DNA of 14,384 bases from Candidatus Aerophobus profundus SCGC AAA252-L23. GTDB taxonomy: Bacteria; Aerophobota; Aerophobia; Aerophobales; Aerophobaceae. The notes below the pieces were generated by a model. The model ran no database searches and was not told where the DNA came from. It saw nothing but the letters and a program-made list of their open reading frames with translations. The DNA is taken from positions 1-14,384 of the forward strand of contig AQRW01000120.1 in NCBI GenBank assembly GCA_000402295.1, in the 5' to 3' direction. Positions within the stretch are counted from its first letter, which is position 1. Each line of letters begins with the position of its first letter. Of this stretch, positions 1-7,673 are shown in pieces. The translations under genes were made by a program, and so were the position numbers.

Positions 1-62
1 TACCTTTATGAAATCCAAACTATTATTCAAAGAGTACATATGTCTTAAGGAATAGCCAACCG

Positions 63-266
63 ATGGACCGAAAGAGACTCGGTAAAAAAATAAGGCTAGC
101 CCGCGTAGAACTTGATCTCACCCAGACTCAACTTGCCCAAAAAATCAATACCCAACAAAAAAGTATCTCCCGTTATGAAACTGGAGCATCACTACCATCT
201 ATAGAAACCTTGGTTAAAATTGCCAGAGTGCTCAAGAAACCAGCTGGCTATTTTCTGGATGAGTAA
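63..266 (+). CDS. Small XRE/Cro-family helix-turn-helix regulator
   Basis: This 67-residue protein is essentially one HTH_3 (lambda Cro/CI, XRE) domain. A basic helix at residues 2-14 is followed by the helix-turn-helix: LTQTQLAQKI (19-28), then the recognition helix in TQQKSISRYETG (30-41). The SRYE and LPSIETLVKIARVL segments are hallmark positions of the family. The ATG at 63 has an AAGGAA-like ribosome site about 10 bases upstream at 47-52. There is no effector-binding or peptidase domain, so it is a minimal DNA-binding protein that probably acts as a dimer. It sits 140 bp upstream of the helicase-nuclease gene on the same strand, with a palindrome in the gap. The likely job, inferred from position, is control of the downstream defence operon. 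It could instead be an unrelated cassette or phage-type regulator. Confidence 0.85.
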   Translation: MDRKRLGKKIRLARVELDLTQTQLAQKINTQQKSISRYETGASLPSIETLVKIARVLKKPAGYFLDE

Positions 267-318
267 ATAAGATGTGTCTCTAATTTTCCTCAGGATGGCA
301 ATGGCAAAAAGTTGTAAT

Positions 319-347
319 TTGAGGTTTTACCGGTAGTTGTGCATAAA
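319..347 (+). promoter_or_regulatory. Possible sigma70-type promoter for the helicase gene
   Basis: TTGAGG (319-324) and CATAAA (342-347) are separated by 17 bases. Each matches four of six consensus positions. The -10-like box overlaps a palindrome at 343-364. The gap between the HTH gene and the helicase gene must hold some signal if they are transcribed separately, but the match is weak in an AT-rich sequence, where such matches arise by chance. Confidence 0.25.
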
Positions 348-376
348 AGAAGTACTTCGGTTATTTTAAGTTAGGC
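341..376 (+). repeat. Possible degenerate attC-like end (GTTAGGC box)
   Basis: GTTAGGC at 370-376 equals the R' core box of the clear attC at 13681-13775. It precedes a gene start by about 30 bp, as cassette junctions do. A GCATAA segment at 341-346 and the palindrome between could form a short fold. At about 36 bp this is shorter than usual attC sites, and the left core box is poor. It is listed because it would mark the left border of the 7-kb segment. Confidence 0.25.
343..364. promoter_or_regulatory. 22-bp imperfect palindrome, possible operator
   Basis: The perfect 10-bp palindrome GAAGTACTTC (349-358) is flanked by ATAA (343-346) and TTAT (361-364), separated by a two-base mismatch on each side. 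It lies between the XRE-type regulator and the helicase start and overlaps the best -10-like box. That is the usual place for a repressor dimer site. It could alternatively be the arm region of a degenerate recombination site ending at GTTAGGC (370-376). Confidence 0.35.
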
Positions 377-406
377 GACATTGTGCCCTTATTGAGGAGA
401 CTTTAG

Positions 407-3373
407 ATGCCAAAGAAGTTCAAATACATATTTGACCATTGCGAAGACGAACTCCTGAATATTGCACATGAAGCCATTGAGTGTTCCATTGCATCTGCAT
501 ATCTGAGTCTAGTGGGTGTTGATTTCCTTTCTAAAATTGCGAATCGTCTATCAATGTTTGCCACAAAGAGTTCTGATACGCTCATAAGGGTTATTTTAAG
601 TGATCGATTCGCCCCTAAAAAAGAGGAAAGAGTAAGGATATTAAGCAGAATTGTTGAGCTACCCGGGGTTGAAGTCAAGGTCTATAAAGCAGAGGAATTC
701 CAACATCGCAAAAATTATATTTTTCGTACAAAAGATGAAATTAGAGTAGTGGTTGGATCTATAAATGTTACCTCTGCGGGATTATTTAGGAATTTGGAGA
801 TCGCCACGCTCTCTACTCATCAAAGAAATGATCCTGATGCGGCAAAAATAATCTCCGAGTTCGAAAATATGTGGGTAAAAGCTAAACCTTTAAAAGAATA
901 TATAGAGGATGAAGATATGTCTTTAAATAAAGCGCGTTTTTCTGAAGGTGATAATGTAAAGTATATCAGTACGGGCAAAATAGGAACAATAAACAAAGTA
1001 ATAAAAGGTTCGAGAAGTTACTCTTATAGAGTAACTATTGATGGAAAAACTCGCACAATCCTAGAACGGTTTTTGGAACCTGTTTTAGATATAGAAGAAA
1101 ACCTGCTCGAAGATATTGTGGCAGGCAATTTTGGTAATCATATTGATTACAGACTTTTTCAGACTTGGTTCCGACTTGCAAAACCATTAGAGAGCAATTT
1201 ATATAGTTATTTAGGAAGTAAAACTATTTTTAATCCACATCAGTTTAAGCCTTTATTGAGATTTTTGTCTTCCAGTTCTCAGGAAAGACTTTATATTGCT
1301 GACGAGGTTGGTGTAGGAAAAACAATCGAAACCGGTATTATATTGACGGAATTAATCGCAAGAGGACATTTAGACTACAACACACCAATTCTTGTTATCT
1401 GTCCGCATTCCCTAGGTCCGAAATGGGTTAAGGAAATGAAAGAGCGCTTCCGCTTAAACTTTCATCTTCACGATGGAAAAACACTTGAGTATACGTTAAA
1501 AACTGCTTTACGTGAAGGTGTTTTCCCACAAGGATATATGTTTTCTGTAGTCGGATTGCAACTTATCCGCAGAGAAGAACATATGAAAATGCTTAGGGAA
1601 CTTGATGCCAAACGAGACTCTCCATTTTTTGGAATGGTCGTAATTGATGAGGCCCATCATATGAGAAATCCCGAAACGGATAGCAATGAATTGGGGAATC
1701 TACTTAGTGATATGACCGATAGGATGTCGATGCTTTCAGCTACACCTCTTAATCTCAGAAATGAAGATTTATTTAATCAAATGCACATTTTAAATCCAGC
1801 CATATTTCCAGATATTACGGCTTTTGAAACTTTGCAAAGCCCTATCATCATGCTAAATAGGATAAGAAGTCTTATTGCGAGGCAAACACCTGATGTCTTT
1901 GATGAAATCAATGAACAATTGGAAGATCTTACGAAGGGGCCATTTGGCAAAGCAGTTTCTTCACATTTTGCAATTAAAGAATTCTCCAAAAGGCTGAATA
2001 ATAAAACTCCCTTTTCTTCTGAAGAAGCGGCAAGATATGAACGCTTATTTATTTCCCTCAGCCCGCTATATTATTCTTTTACCCGCACTCGAAAACGTGA
2101 AGCATTGGAACACCAGGTACAACGAGAGGCGTGGGAATGCCCCATTCAATTAACCAGAGAGGAAATGAAATTCCACGATGATGTAATAGAGGCAGTGAAA
2201 AATCACTATCTCAGTAAAGGAGGTGATCCCCGAGCATTAGGATTTATTGTCAATATGCCCCGTAGAATGGTAAGTAGTTGTATTCCTGCCATGAGAGAAT
2301 ATCTCAAATGGTGTATTGAACAAAATTGTATCGTAATAGATGAAAGTAATGTTTCTGAAGAGTCAGAAGATGATAGTCAATTGAGTACAATTGAACTTGA
2401 TCCTGAGCTAAAACAAGAATTCTCAAGATTAATGATTGAAGCAGAAAATCTTGAGAAAGTTGATAGTAAATATGACCGATTTATGCAATTGCTTAAGAAA
2501 ATATTGGAAAATCCCGAAACTTCCCAGATAATAGTGTTTTCTTTTTTCGTTAGAACCCTCAAGTATTTAAAACGGAGACTACAAGAAGATGGTTTTTCTG
2601 TTGGGCTTATTTACGGAGACGTCCCGTTACAAAGAACTCAAAAAGAGCTGGGGAGATACGAAATAATGGATGCTTTTGAAAGAAGAAAGTATGAAATTCT
2701 CCTTTCAAGTGAAGTTGGAGGAGAGGGGTTAGATTTCCAGTATTGTCATGCAATCATTAATTATGACCTCCCATATAATCCTATGAGAATAGAACAAAGG
2801 ATAGGGCGTATAGATAGATTTGGACAAGAGGCAGATAAAATCATTGTTGGAAACTTATTTATTAAGGGGACCGTGGACGAAGAAATCTACGACCGGTTAT
2901 ATAGGCGAATTCGTTTGGTTGAAGACGGTATTGGATCTTTAGAGCCTATATTAGGAAAAGAACTTTCTAATATGCAAACTGCGATAATTGCAGGGGCTTT
3001 AACTGATGAGCAAAAAGAAGAATTATCACGGCGGATTGAAAGAGCTGTAGAAGAGGCAAAAATTGAGATGGAAAACTTTGAAAAGCATCGTCAAGAATTG
3101 CTTGGGGATGATTATCTCATTCAGCCAATTAATAACATAACGAAAGGTGAATTCGTCAGCCCAGGGGATGCTATTCAATTGACTGAATATTGTTCAAACA
3201 AATGGAAAGGTTGTGAATTCACTCTAACAAAAACAAACTGTGGTAAGATTTCTTTGTCGGTTGATATCATTTCTAAAATAGAACAATTTCTGCGTCGACC
3301 CGGAAATGAGGGGGGGATACAGCGAATTACAACCTTTGTTGTTACCAAAAAAACAAACAAAAGTGGTTTTTGA
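407..3373 (+). CDS. PLD-like nuclease / SNF2 (RapA-like) helicase, main part of a frameshifted gene
   Basis: This 988-residue product starts at ATG 407 with a GAGGAG ribosome site at 394-399. Residues 1-160 look like a phospholipase D-type nuclease domain, with HRK at 100-102 and GSINVTSAG at 117-125 (HxK...GSxN), which in prokaryotes usually cuts nucleic acid. Residues 180-226 form a small beta-rich segment like a KOW/SH3 module. From about 275 comes an SF2 SNF2-type helicase: ADEVGVGKTIE (Walker A, 298-308), DEAH (414-417), SATP (444-447), GGEGLDF near 770, and QRIGRIDRFGQ (797-807). The order and the RIDRFGQ motif are those of RapA/HepA-like DNA translocases. One PLD active site suggests cleavage as a dimer. 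The protein stops at 988 just where RapA-like proteins enter their C-terminal domain. That domain continues in the +1 frame in the next entry, so this is probably the larger part of one broken, or recoded, gene. A DISARM-like role is possible, but no DISARM partner is present. Confidence 0.85.
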   Translation: MPKKFKYIFDHCEDELLNIAHEAIECSIASAYLSLVGVDFLSKIANRLSMFATKSSDTLIRVILSDRFAPKKEERVRILSRIVELPGVEVKVYKAEEFQHRKNYIFRTKDEIRVVVGSINVTSAGLFRNLEIATLSTHQRNDPDAAKIISEFENMWVKAKPLKEYIEDEDMSLNKARFSEGDNVKYISTGKIGTINKVIKGSRSYSYRVTIDGKTRTILERFLEPVLDIEENLLEDIVAGNFGNHIDYRLFQTWFRLAKPLESNLYSYLGSKTIFNPHQFKPLLRFLSSSSQERLYIADEVGVGKTIETGIILTELIARGHLDYNTPILVICPHSLGPKWVKEMKERFRLNFHLHDGKTLEYTLKTALREGVFPQGYMFSVVGLQLIRREEHMKMLRELDAKRDSPFFGMVVIDEAHHMRNPETDSNELGNLLSDMTDRMSMLSATPLNLRNEDLFNQMHILNPAIFPDITAFETLQSPIIMLNRIRSLIARQTPDVFDEINEQLEDLTKGPFGKAVSSHFAIKEFSKRLNNKTPFSSEEAARYERLFISLSPLYYSFTRTRKREALEHQVQREAWECPIQLTREEMKFHDDVIEAVKNHYLSKGGDPRALGFIVNMPRRMVSSCIPAMREYLKWCIEQNCIVIDESNVSEESEDDSQLSTIELDPELKQEFSRLMIEAENLEKVDSKYDRFMQLLKKILENPETSQIIVFSFFVRTLKYLKRRLQEDGFSVGLIYGDVPLQRTQKELGRYEIMDAFERRKYEILLSSEVGGEGLDFQYCHAIINYDLPYNPMRIEQRIGRIDRFGQEADKIIVGNLFIKGTVDEEIYDRLYRRIRLVEDGIGSLEPILGKELSNMQTAIIAGALTDEQKEELSRRIERAVEEAKIEMENFEKHRQELLGDDYLIQPINNITKGEFVSPGDAIQLTEYCSNKWKGCEFTLTKTNCGKISLSVDIISKIEQFLRRPGNEGGIQRITTFVVTKKTNKSGF

Positions 3374-4076
3374 TGGGAGTATCGCAAACAAAAATAGAGA
3401 TCATGCATTTCTTTCGCCTACGGGCTACTGGACGAAATTTCTTATTTACATATTAGAGCAGAAAAATGCTATATTGAAAACATTTAAATTTGCTTTGAAT
3501 TCATCAGAAATTGCCATGCCCGAAGGCGAATACTTGGTGTATCTATTTGAGGTGAGAATAGAAGGCTTCAGAACAGAAATCGAGTTCTTGAGTATTCCTG
3601 TGAATATTGCAACAAAATCAATATTTGAGTGCCCGGTTGAGAACCTACCTCGTCTTTTAGCCAGTGCCAAAGGGTTCAATTATTACTCCTCTCTTGAGGA
3701 CATAGATCCAAATTTCTATTTTGATATTGCCAGAGAATATCTTGAACAGCTACTGGAAAAAAAGAGGATGATAACTGCAGAAGAAAATCGTTACAGGGTT
3801 GAAAGCACAATCGCTGCTTTAAAGAGGTCAAGTGATATCAAAATCAAAAAACTTGAAGAACAAATAGAAAATCACAAAAAAAGGCGCGCAGAAGAAAGCA
3901 AAGAACCCGATGAAAATTATCTTCGATTAACAAAAGCTCGCATAGAAAAAGAAAAAACACGTTTAGGATCGAAAATCGATGAGCTTCAAAAACGTCAAAG
4001 TTTGACCATCGATTTTAATTTGGAGGCAGCTATTTATCTTAAAGTCTATGAAGATAGGAGTAGTAAATATGGGTAA
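3306..4076 (+). CDS. C-terminal part of the SNF2 helicase, in the +1 frame
   Basis: This open frame can encode up to 256 residues from ATG 3306, but its first ~20 residues overlap real helicase codons and look out of frame. From about 3362 it reads KVVFDGSIA, a segment typical of the RapA-like C-terminal domain, then a mixed alpha/beta region. From about residue 145 to the end it forms a long charged coiled coil (for example IKIKKLEEQIENHKKR). That tail is common at the end of PLD/SNF2 helicases. Removing one base around the A7 run at 3347-3353 joins both parts into exactly 1222 residues. The reading as a separate coiled-coil subunit is possible but less likely. Its stop (4074-4076) overlaps the start of the following ATPase gene by 8 bp, so the two are co-transcribed and probably translationally coupled. 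Confidence 0.75.
   Translation: MRGGYSELQPLLLPKKQTKVVFDGSIANKNRDHAFLSPTGYWTKFLIYILEQKNAILKTFKFALNSSEIAMPEGEYLVYLFEVRIEGFRTEIEFLSIPVNIATKSIFECPVENLPRLLASAKGFNYYSSLEDIDPNFYFDIAREYLEQLLEKKRMITAEENRYRVESTIAALKRSSDIKIKKLEEQIENHKKRRAEESKEPDENYLRLTKARIEKEKTRLGSKIDELQKRQSLTIDFNLEAAIYLKVYEDRSSKYG
4056..4060 (+). promoter_or_regulatory. Ribosome binding site deciding the GHKL gene start
   Basis: AGGAG lies 8 bases before ATG 4069. The in-frame ATG at 4048 has no such site, so 4069 (protein beginning MGNIYDRITE) is the preferred start. Confidence 0.65.
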
Positions 4077-7000
4077 TATCTATGATCGAATCACGGAAGA
4101 CAACATTAAGAAGTATGGAACAGATATAAATAGGTATGGTCCGGTTCTCCTATCTAATCTATACAGTGACAAGACACACTTTATTTATGAATTGCTACAA
4201 AATTCTGAAGACGCTTGTGAAAGGGCCAAAAAAAAGGGAGCAACGCGAGAATTTTCCGTGAGCATTCAATTGTTCTCAGACCATTTGGAAGTCCGCCATA
4301 ATGGGATAGAATTTAATGAAAATGATGTTAAGGGAATTTGTGGACTTGTGGAGGGAACTAAGGGTGAAGATTTCTCACAAATTGGCAAGTTTGGTATAGG
4401 GTTCAAATCTGTGTATGCATATACAAAATCCTCTCAAGTGTATAGTGGAGAGAAATCTTTTTGTATAAAAAATTATGTCCAACCATTTGCGATACCAAAG
4501 AGGGAAGATGTAGTACCCGAAGAGACTTTGTTTGTAATTCCGTTTAATCACGACGAGATATCCCCAAATGTAGCTTTCTCAGCCATAGGGAACTGTTTGA
4601 AAAATCTTGACAAGAGAACGCTTCTATTTCTCAAAAATATAGAAGAGATTAAGTGGAGTATACAGGAATCTTCAGGAATTTACTTGCGAGAATCGAAAAG
4701 GCTTAATGATAATGCTAGACGAATCTATCTTTTGTCCAAAGTTGATGGTTCTGAAGAAGACGAAGAGTGGTTAGTCTTTCATAGATACCTTGAAAGTGGG
4801 CAGATAAAGATAGAAGTTGGCTATTTGTTGAGGAAGGATACCAAAACGGGTAAAGATAAAATTGTATCAGCACGTAATACCGAATTGGTTGTTTTCTTTC
4901 CCACCGAAAAAGAAACCCATCTTAAGTTTCTCATTCAGGGACCTTATCGTACAACTTCTGCAAGAGACAATATTCCCTATACGGATGATTGGAATAAGGA
5001 ATTAATAGGAAAAACTGTCACCCTTGTAGCAGAAAGCATTTCTAAGATAAAAGAAATGAATCTACTTGATATAAGTTTTTTAAATACTATGCCTTTATGG
5101 GAAGAGGATTTTCCAGAAGAAACGATTTTTAGGCCCATATACAATGCAGTTAAAGAAAAATTATCTGGAAGTGAAACGTTATTGCCCTCCGGCGATGGAA
5201 AATATGTTACTAGCAAAAAGGCACTACTTGCTGATGGCGAACCATTACGAAATCTTCTATCATCTAAGCAACTTAGTTTCTTGTTTGGGAAAGAGAATGC
5301 CAAATGGCTAGATAAAAATATTACGAATAAAAAAACTCCCGAGTTAAGAAATTATTTAATGGGAGAACTCAAAATACCTGAAATAGACCCAGACAAATTT
5401 GCCAGAAAGATCACTGAGGGATTTATGAAGGAGCAGAATGATGATTGGGTAAAGCAGTTTTATGGCTTTCTATTGGATCAAAAAGCATTGTGGAAAAAGG
5501 GGGGCAATTCATATCGGGATAAAGAGGGCCCCCTTCGTTCAAAGCCAATTATTCGTTTATTAGACAATTCACATACAAAACCGTTCGATAGTAGTGGTAA
5601 TCCTCTCGTATATCTTCCTACTAAAAGTGAATCGTTATTCAAAACTGTGAAAAAGACTTCATTGGAGGGCAAAAATGCAAAACAGTTTTTAGAAGAACTC
5701 GGGCTAAAGGAACCTGACAAAGTCGCTGAAATTGGAGAATTCGTTTTACCTAAGTACCGACAGGATAAAATCAACGTGAAGGCTGAAGAAAATATAAAAG
5801 ATATCGAAAAAATTACCCAAGTTTTAAAAGATATCTCAGGAGAACGAAAAAGTGATTTGATTGACGAGGTCAAAAATGTTCCAATTTTAGTGGCATATCG
5901 AGGTGTTGAAAAAGATCTATATTGGGTAAAACCAACCAAGATTTATCTAACTGAAAAGTATACCGGCAGAAAGGATATTGAGCTTTATTTTGAAGGAAAC
6001 GAGAAAATCTATTTTTTGGATGAAAGGTATATTTTTATTGATGTATCTATTCTTGAAGAATTAGGATGTAAAACCAAAGTACATGTGAACTATATGGAAA
6101 TAGACTATGATAGAAATGTAACTCTTGTTGATTATCATGGACGGCATGTGAGAGGACTAAATGGTTTTGATCCCGATTGTGAGATTGAAGGTTTGGAATA
6201 TGCGTTGAGGAATATAAACTTAGAAAGAGCCATAATTATCTGGAAAATTTTGAAGGAACATTATGAAAAGATATACGGAACAGTGGAAAGCTCTTCACGA
6301 AAGGGTTACGCATATTCAGGGACAGAGGAAAAATTTTCAAAAATGGGAAAATTATTGTATAGTTATCCTTGGCTACCGGGTAAGGATGGACAGTTTCACA
6401 AACCTTTCGACCTTCTGGTGTCCGACCTTTCCGATAGGTTTGACAAAGGTGGTTTAGAAGCGGGATATATCGCCGAGAAACTTAAATTTAAGAGGGACGT
6501 GGAACAAGAATTAATAGACCAACTTCCACACGAAAGAAAATATTTGTATGAAAAGATAAAATGTGCGTCTGAAGAATTCTTTAAGAAATTCTCGGATTTT
6601 GTAAAATCGATGGAAGAAGAAGCCACGATAAACAAAGATGCATCTCCCCCTGAAATTTATAGTGAATTTCAGGCTTCATTGGTCAAAGTTGGAACAGGCC
6701 GTAGAGATGATTCAGATATAAAGATTTGGACCGGTATCCATCCTGATGAAGAAGAAGGTTTTCGCAAAGCATATGGTAATGACTTACTTAAAAGATTAAA
6801 GAACCCGCAAATAAGCACAAAAACAAAATTCAGTATTCACACAGGGATAGTTGAAACTAATGCTACAGATCCAAGGGAATTTTTGTTTGAACAATATAAG
6901 GGACATTGTCAAGTATGCAATACGGTATTAGATATAGGTAGCAATAGAAGACCGCATTTTGAGACTTTCAGATTATTTGAAACACGTGCTAAAAACTGGT

Positions 7001-7269
7001 GGACGAATAATGAGTTCAATGTGTTATGTTTATGTCCAAATTGCCACACCTTAATGAAATACGGAAGAGATTTAAAGAATATTTTGGAAGTCGCTAAAAA
7101 GGTTTCAAATAACGAAATAGCTCCTGAGGAGGTCGATGAAAGAAATGGAGATTTCTACGTAGTAAAAATAAACGTAGCAGGAAAAGAAAGAGAACTTTTT
7201 TACTCCCCGAAGCATATGGGAACACTTGCAGCGTTCATTGAGAAGACAACCGGAAAGGAAAATAGTTGA
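4069..7269 (+). CDS. Sacsin-like GHKL ATPase with C-terminal HNH-type nuclease domain
   Basis: This protein has 1066 residues from ATG 4069. The N-terminus carries a GHKL (Hsp90/sacsin/MutL-type) ATP-binding fold: N-box ELLQNSEDA (41-49), a G1 box with HNG (77-79) in place of the usual DxG, as in sacsin-type ATPases, and G2 box GKFGIGFKSVY (106-116). The long middle (about 200-900) has no motif I recognise. The C-terminus has CQVC (947-950) and CPNCH (989-993) about 40 residues apart, with hydrophobic spacing like zinc-bound HNH/McrA-type endonucleases. This suggests ATP-controlled DNA cleavage. The gene overlaps the end of the PLD/SNF2 helicase gene by 8 bp, so both probably form one system acting on foreign DNA. 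It ends 45 bp before an attC site. GHKL-HNH proteins of this kind are often labelled 'sacsin N-terminal ATPase-like'. Catalytic activity of the HNH part is inferred, not shown. Confidence 0.8.
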   Translation: MGNIYDRITEDNIKKYGTDINRYGPVLLSNLYSDKTHFIYELLQNSEDACERAKKKGATREFSVSIQLFSDHLEVRHNGIEFNENDVKGICGLVEGTKGEDFSQIGKFGIGFKSVYAYTKSSQVYSGEKSFCIKNYVQPFAIPKREDVVPEETLFVIPFNHDEISPNVAFSAIGNCLKNLDKRTLLFLKNIEEIKWSIQESSGIYLRESKRLNDNARRIYLLSKVDGSEEDEEWLVFHRYLESGQIKIEVGYLLRKDTKTGKDKIVSARNTELVVFFPTEKETHLKFLIQGPYRTTSARDNIPYTDDWNKELIGKTVTLVAESISKIKEMNLLDISFLNTMPLWEEDFPEETIFRPIYNAVKEKLSGSETLLPSGDGKYVTSKKALLADGEPLRNLLSSKQLSFLFGKENAKWLDKNITNKKTPELRNYLMGELKIPEIDPDKFARKITEGFMKEQNDDWVKQFYGFLLDQKALWKKGGNSYRDKEGPLRSKPIIRLLDNSHTKPFDSSGNPLVYLPTKSESLFKTVKKTSLEGKNAKQFLEELGLKEPDKVAEIGEFVLPKYRQDKINVKAEENIKDIEKITQVLKDISGERKSDLIDEVKNVPILVAYRGVEKDLYWVKPTKIYLTEKYTGRKDIELYFEGNEKIYFLDERYIFIDVSILEELGCKTKVHVNYMEIDYDRNVTLVDYHGRHVRGLNGFDPDCEIEGLEYALRNINLERAIIIWKILKEHYEKIYGTVESSSRKGYAYSGTEEKFSKMGKLLYSYPWLPGKDGQFHKPFDLLVSDLSDRFDKGGLEAGYIAEKLKFKRDVEQELIDQLPHERKYLYEKIKCASEEFFKKFSDFVKSMEEEATINKDASPPEIYSEFQASLVKVGTGRRDDSDIKIWTGIHPDEEEGFRKAYGNDLLKRLKNPQISTKTKFSIHTGIVETNATDPREFLFEQYKGHCQVCNTVLDIGSNRRPHFETFRLFETRAKNWWTNNEFNVLCLCPNCHTLMKYGRDLKNILEVAKKVSNNEIAPEEVDERNGDFYVVKINVAGKERELFYSPKHMGTLAAFIEKTTGKENS

Positions 7270-7314
7270 TCAGTACAATGATTGGTTTGTGAGAAGAAAA
7301 AGAGGCATAATGTT

Positions 7315-7393
7315 GCCTAACACGGACTATACGGCTCACTCCATTCACCCAAATCGGCTATCGCCGACTTCGTATAGCCCGGGGACGTTAGAT
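7315..7393 (+). repeat. Integron-type attC site 1
   Basis: The outer boxes are GCCTAAC (7315-7321) and GTTAGAT (7387-7393), which fit RYYYAAC / GTTRRRY. The inner arms CTATACG (7327-7333) and CGTATAG (7371-7377) pair perfectly, with unpaired bases beside them as in folded attC. The central part holds a small hairpin, TCGGC (7354-7358) with GCCGA (7363-7367). The length is 79 bp. The next gene can start at ATG 7392, inside the right box. Confidence 0.8.
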
Positions 7394-7673
7394 GAAATTG
7401 CGCCCAATTATTACAGAAATGAAGAAAAATGCGAAGATTCGGGTAAAATACCATAGCCGGGAGAATCACCAGGTGCGCCTTGTCTATTGCCTTTGCATAG
7501 ATCTGATTGGTTCAACAGAAGCCGGGCTGGAAATCTCTACCTCAATGCTGGATCGCTTCAATAGATCCTTAGTGGAACAAATCAAACCTCATCTCGAAAA
7601 GCTCGAATTACTTGATGTTTTGATAAAGTTCACTGGTGATGGCTGTCTGCTCTGGCCGAGATATACGTGTTGA
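7392..7673 (+). pseudogene. Class III nucleotide cyclase, N-terminal half, truncated by internal deletion
   Basis: From ATG 7392 (or the internal ATG 7419) the frame encodes the first half of an adenylate/guanylate cyclase-type domain. CIDLIGST contains the first metal-binding aspartate. A helix (STSMLDRFNRSLVEQI) and KFTGDG with the second metal aspartate follow. The frame then runs into a stop at 7671-7673. The continuation, AVCSGRDI...DWVGDSARRA, which corresponds to the strand and the GDxxNxAAR region of class III cyclases, is in another frame beginning at 7636. In intact domains roughly 40-60 residues separate GDG from that strand. Here they are missing. The junction lies in GATGGCTGTCTGC, so a deletion at a short repeat is likely. 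Pycsar cyclases belong to this class, but product specificity cannot be read here. The pocket is incomplete, so the copy is probably inactive unless the sequence has an assembly error. Confidence 0.7.

Noticed and set aside
5478..5939. 153-codon minus-strand open frame
   Set aside because: It lies wholly inside the GHKL/HNH gene. It is low-complexity, rich in serine and phenylalanine, which is typical of a complement shadow.
407..7269. Assignment to DISARM or Mokosh
   Set aside because: The PLD and helicase motifs tempted this, but the helicase is RapA-like SNF2. No methylase, DUF1998 protein or Mokosh-type SF1 helicase is present.
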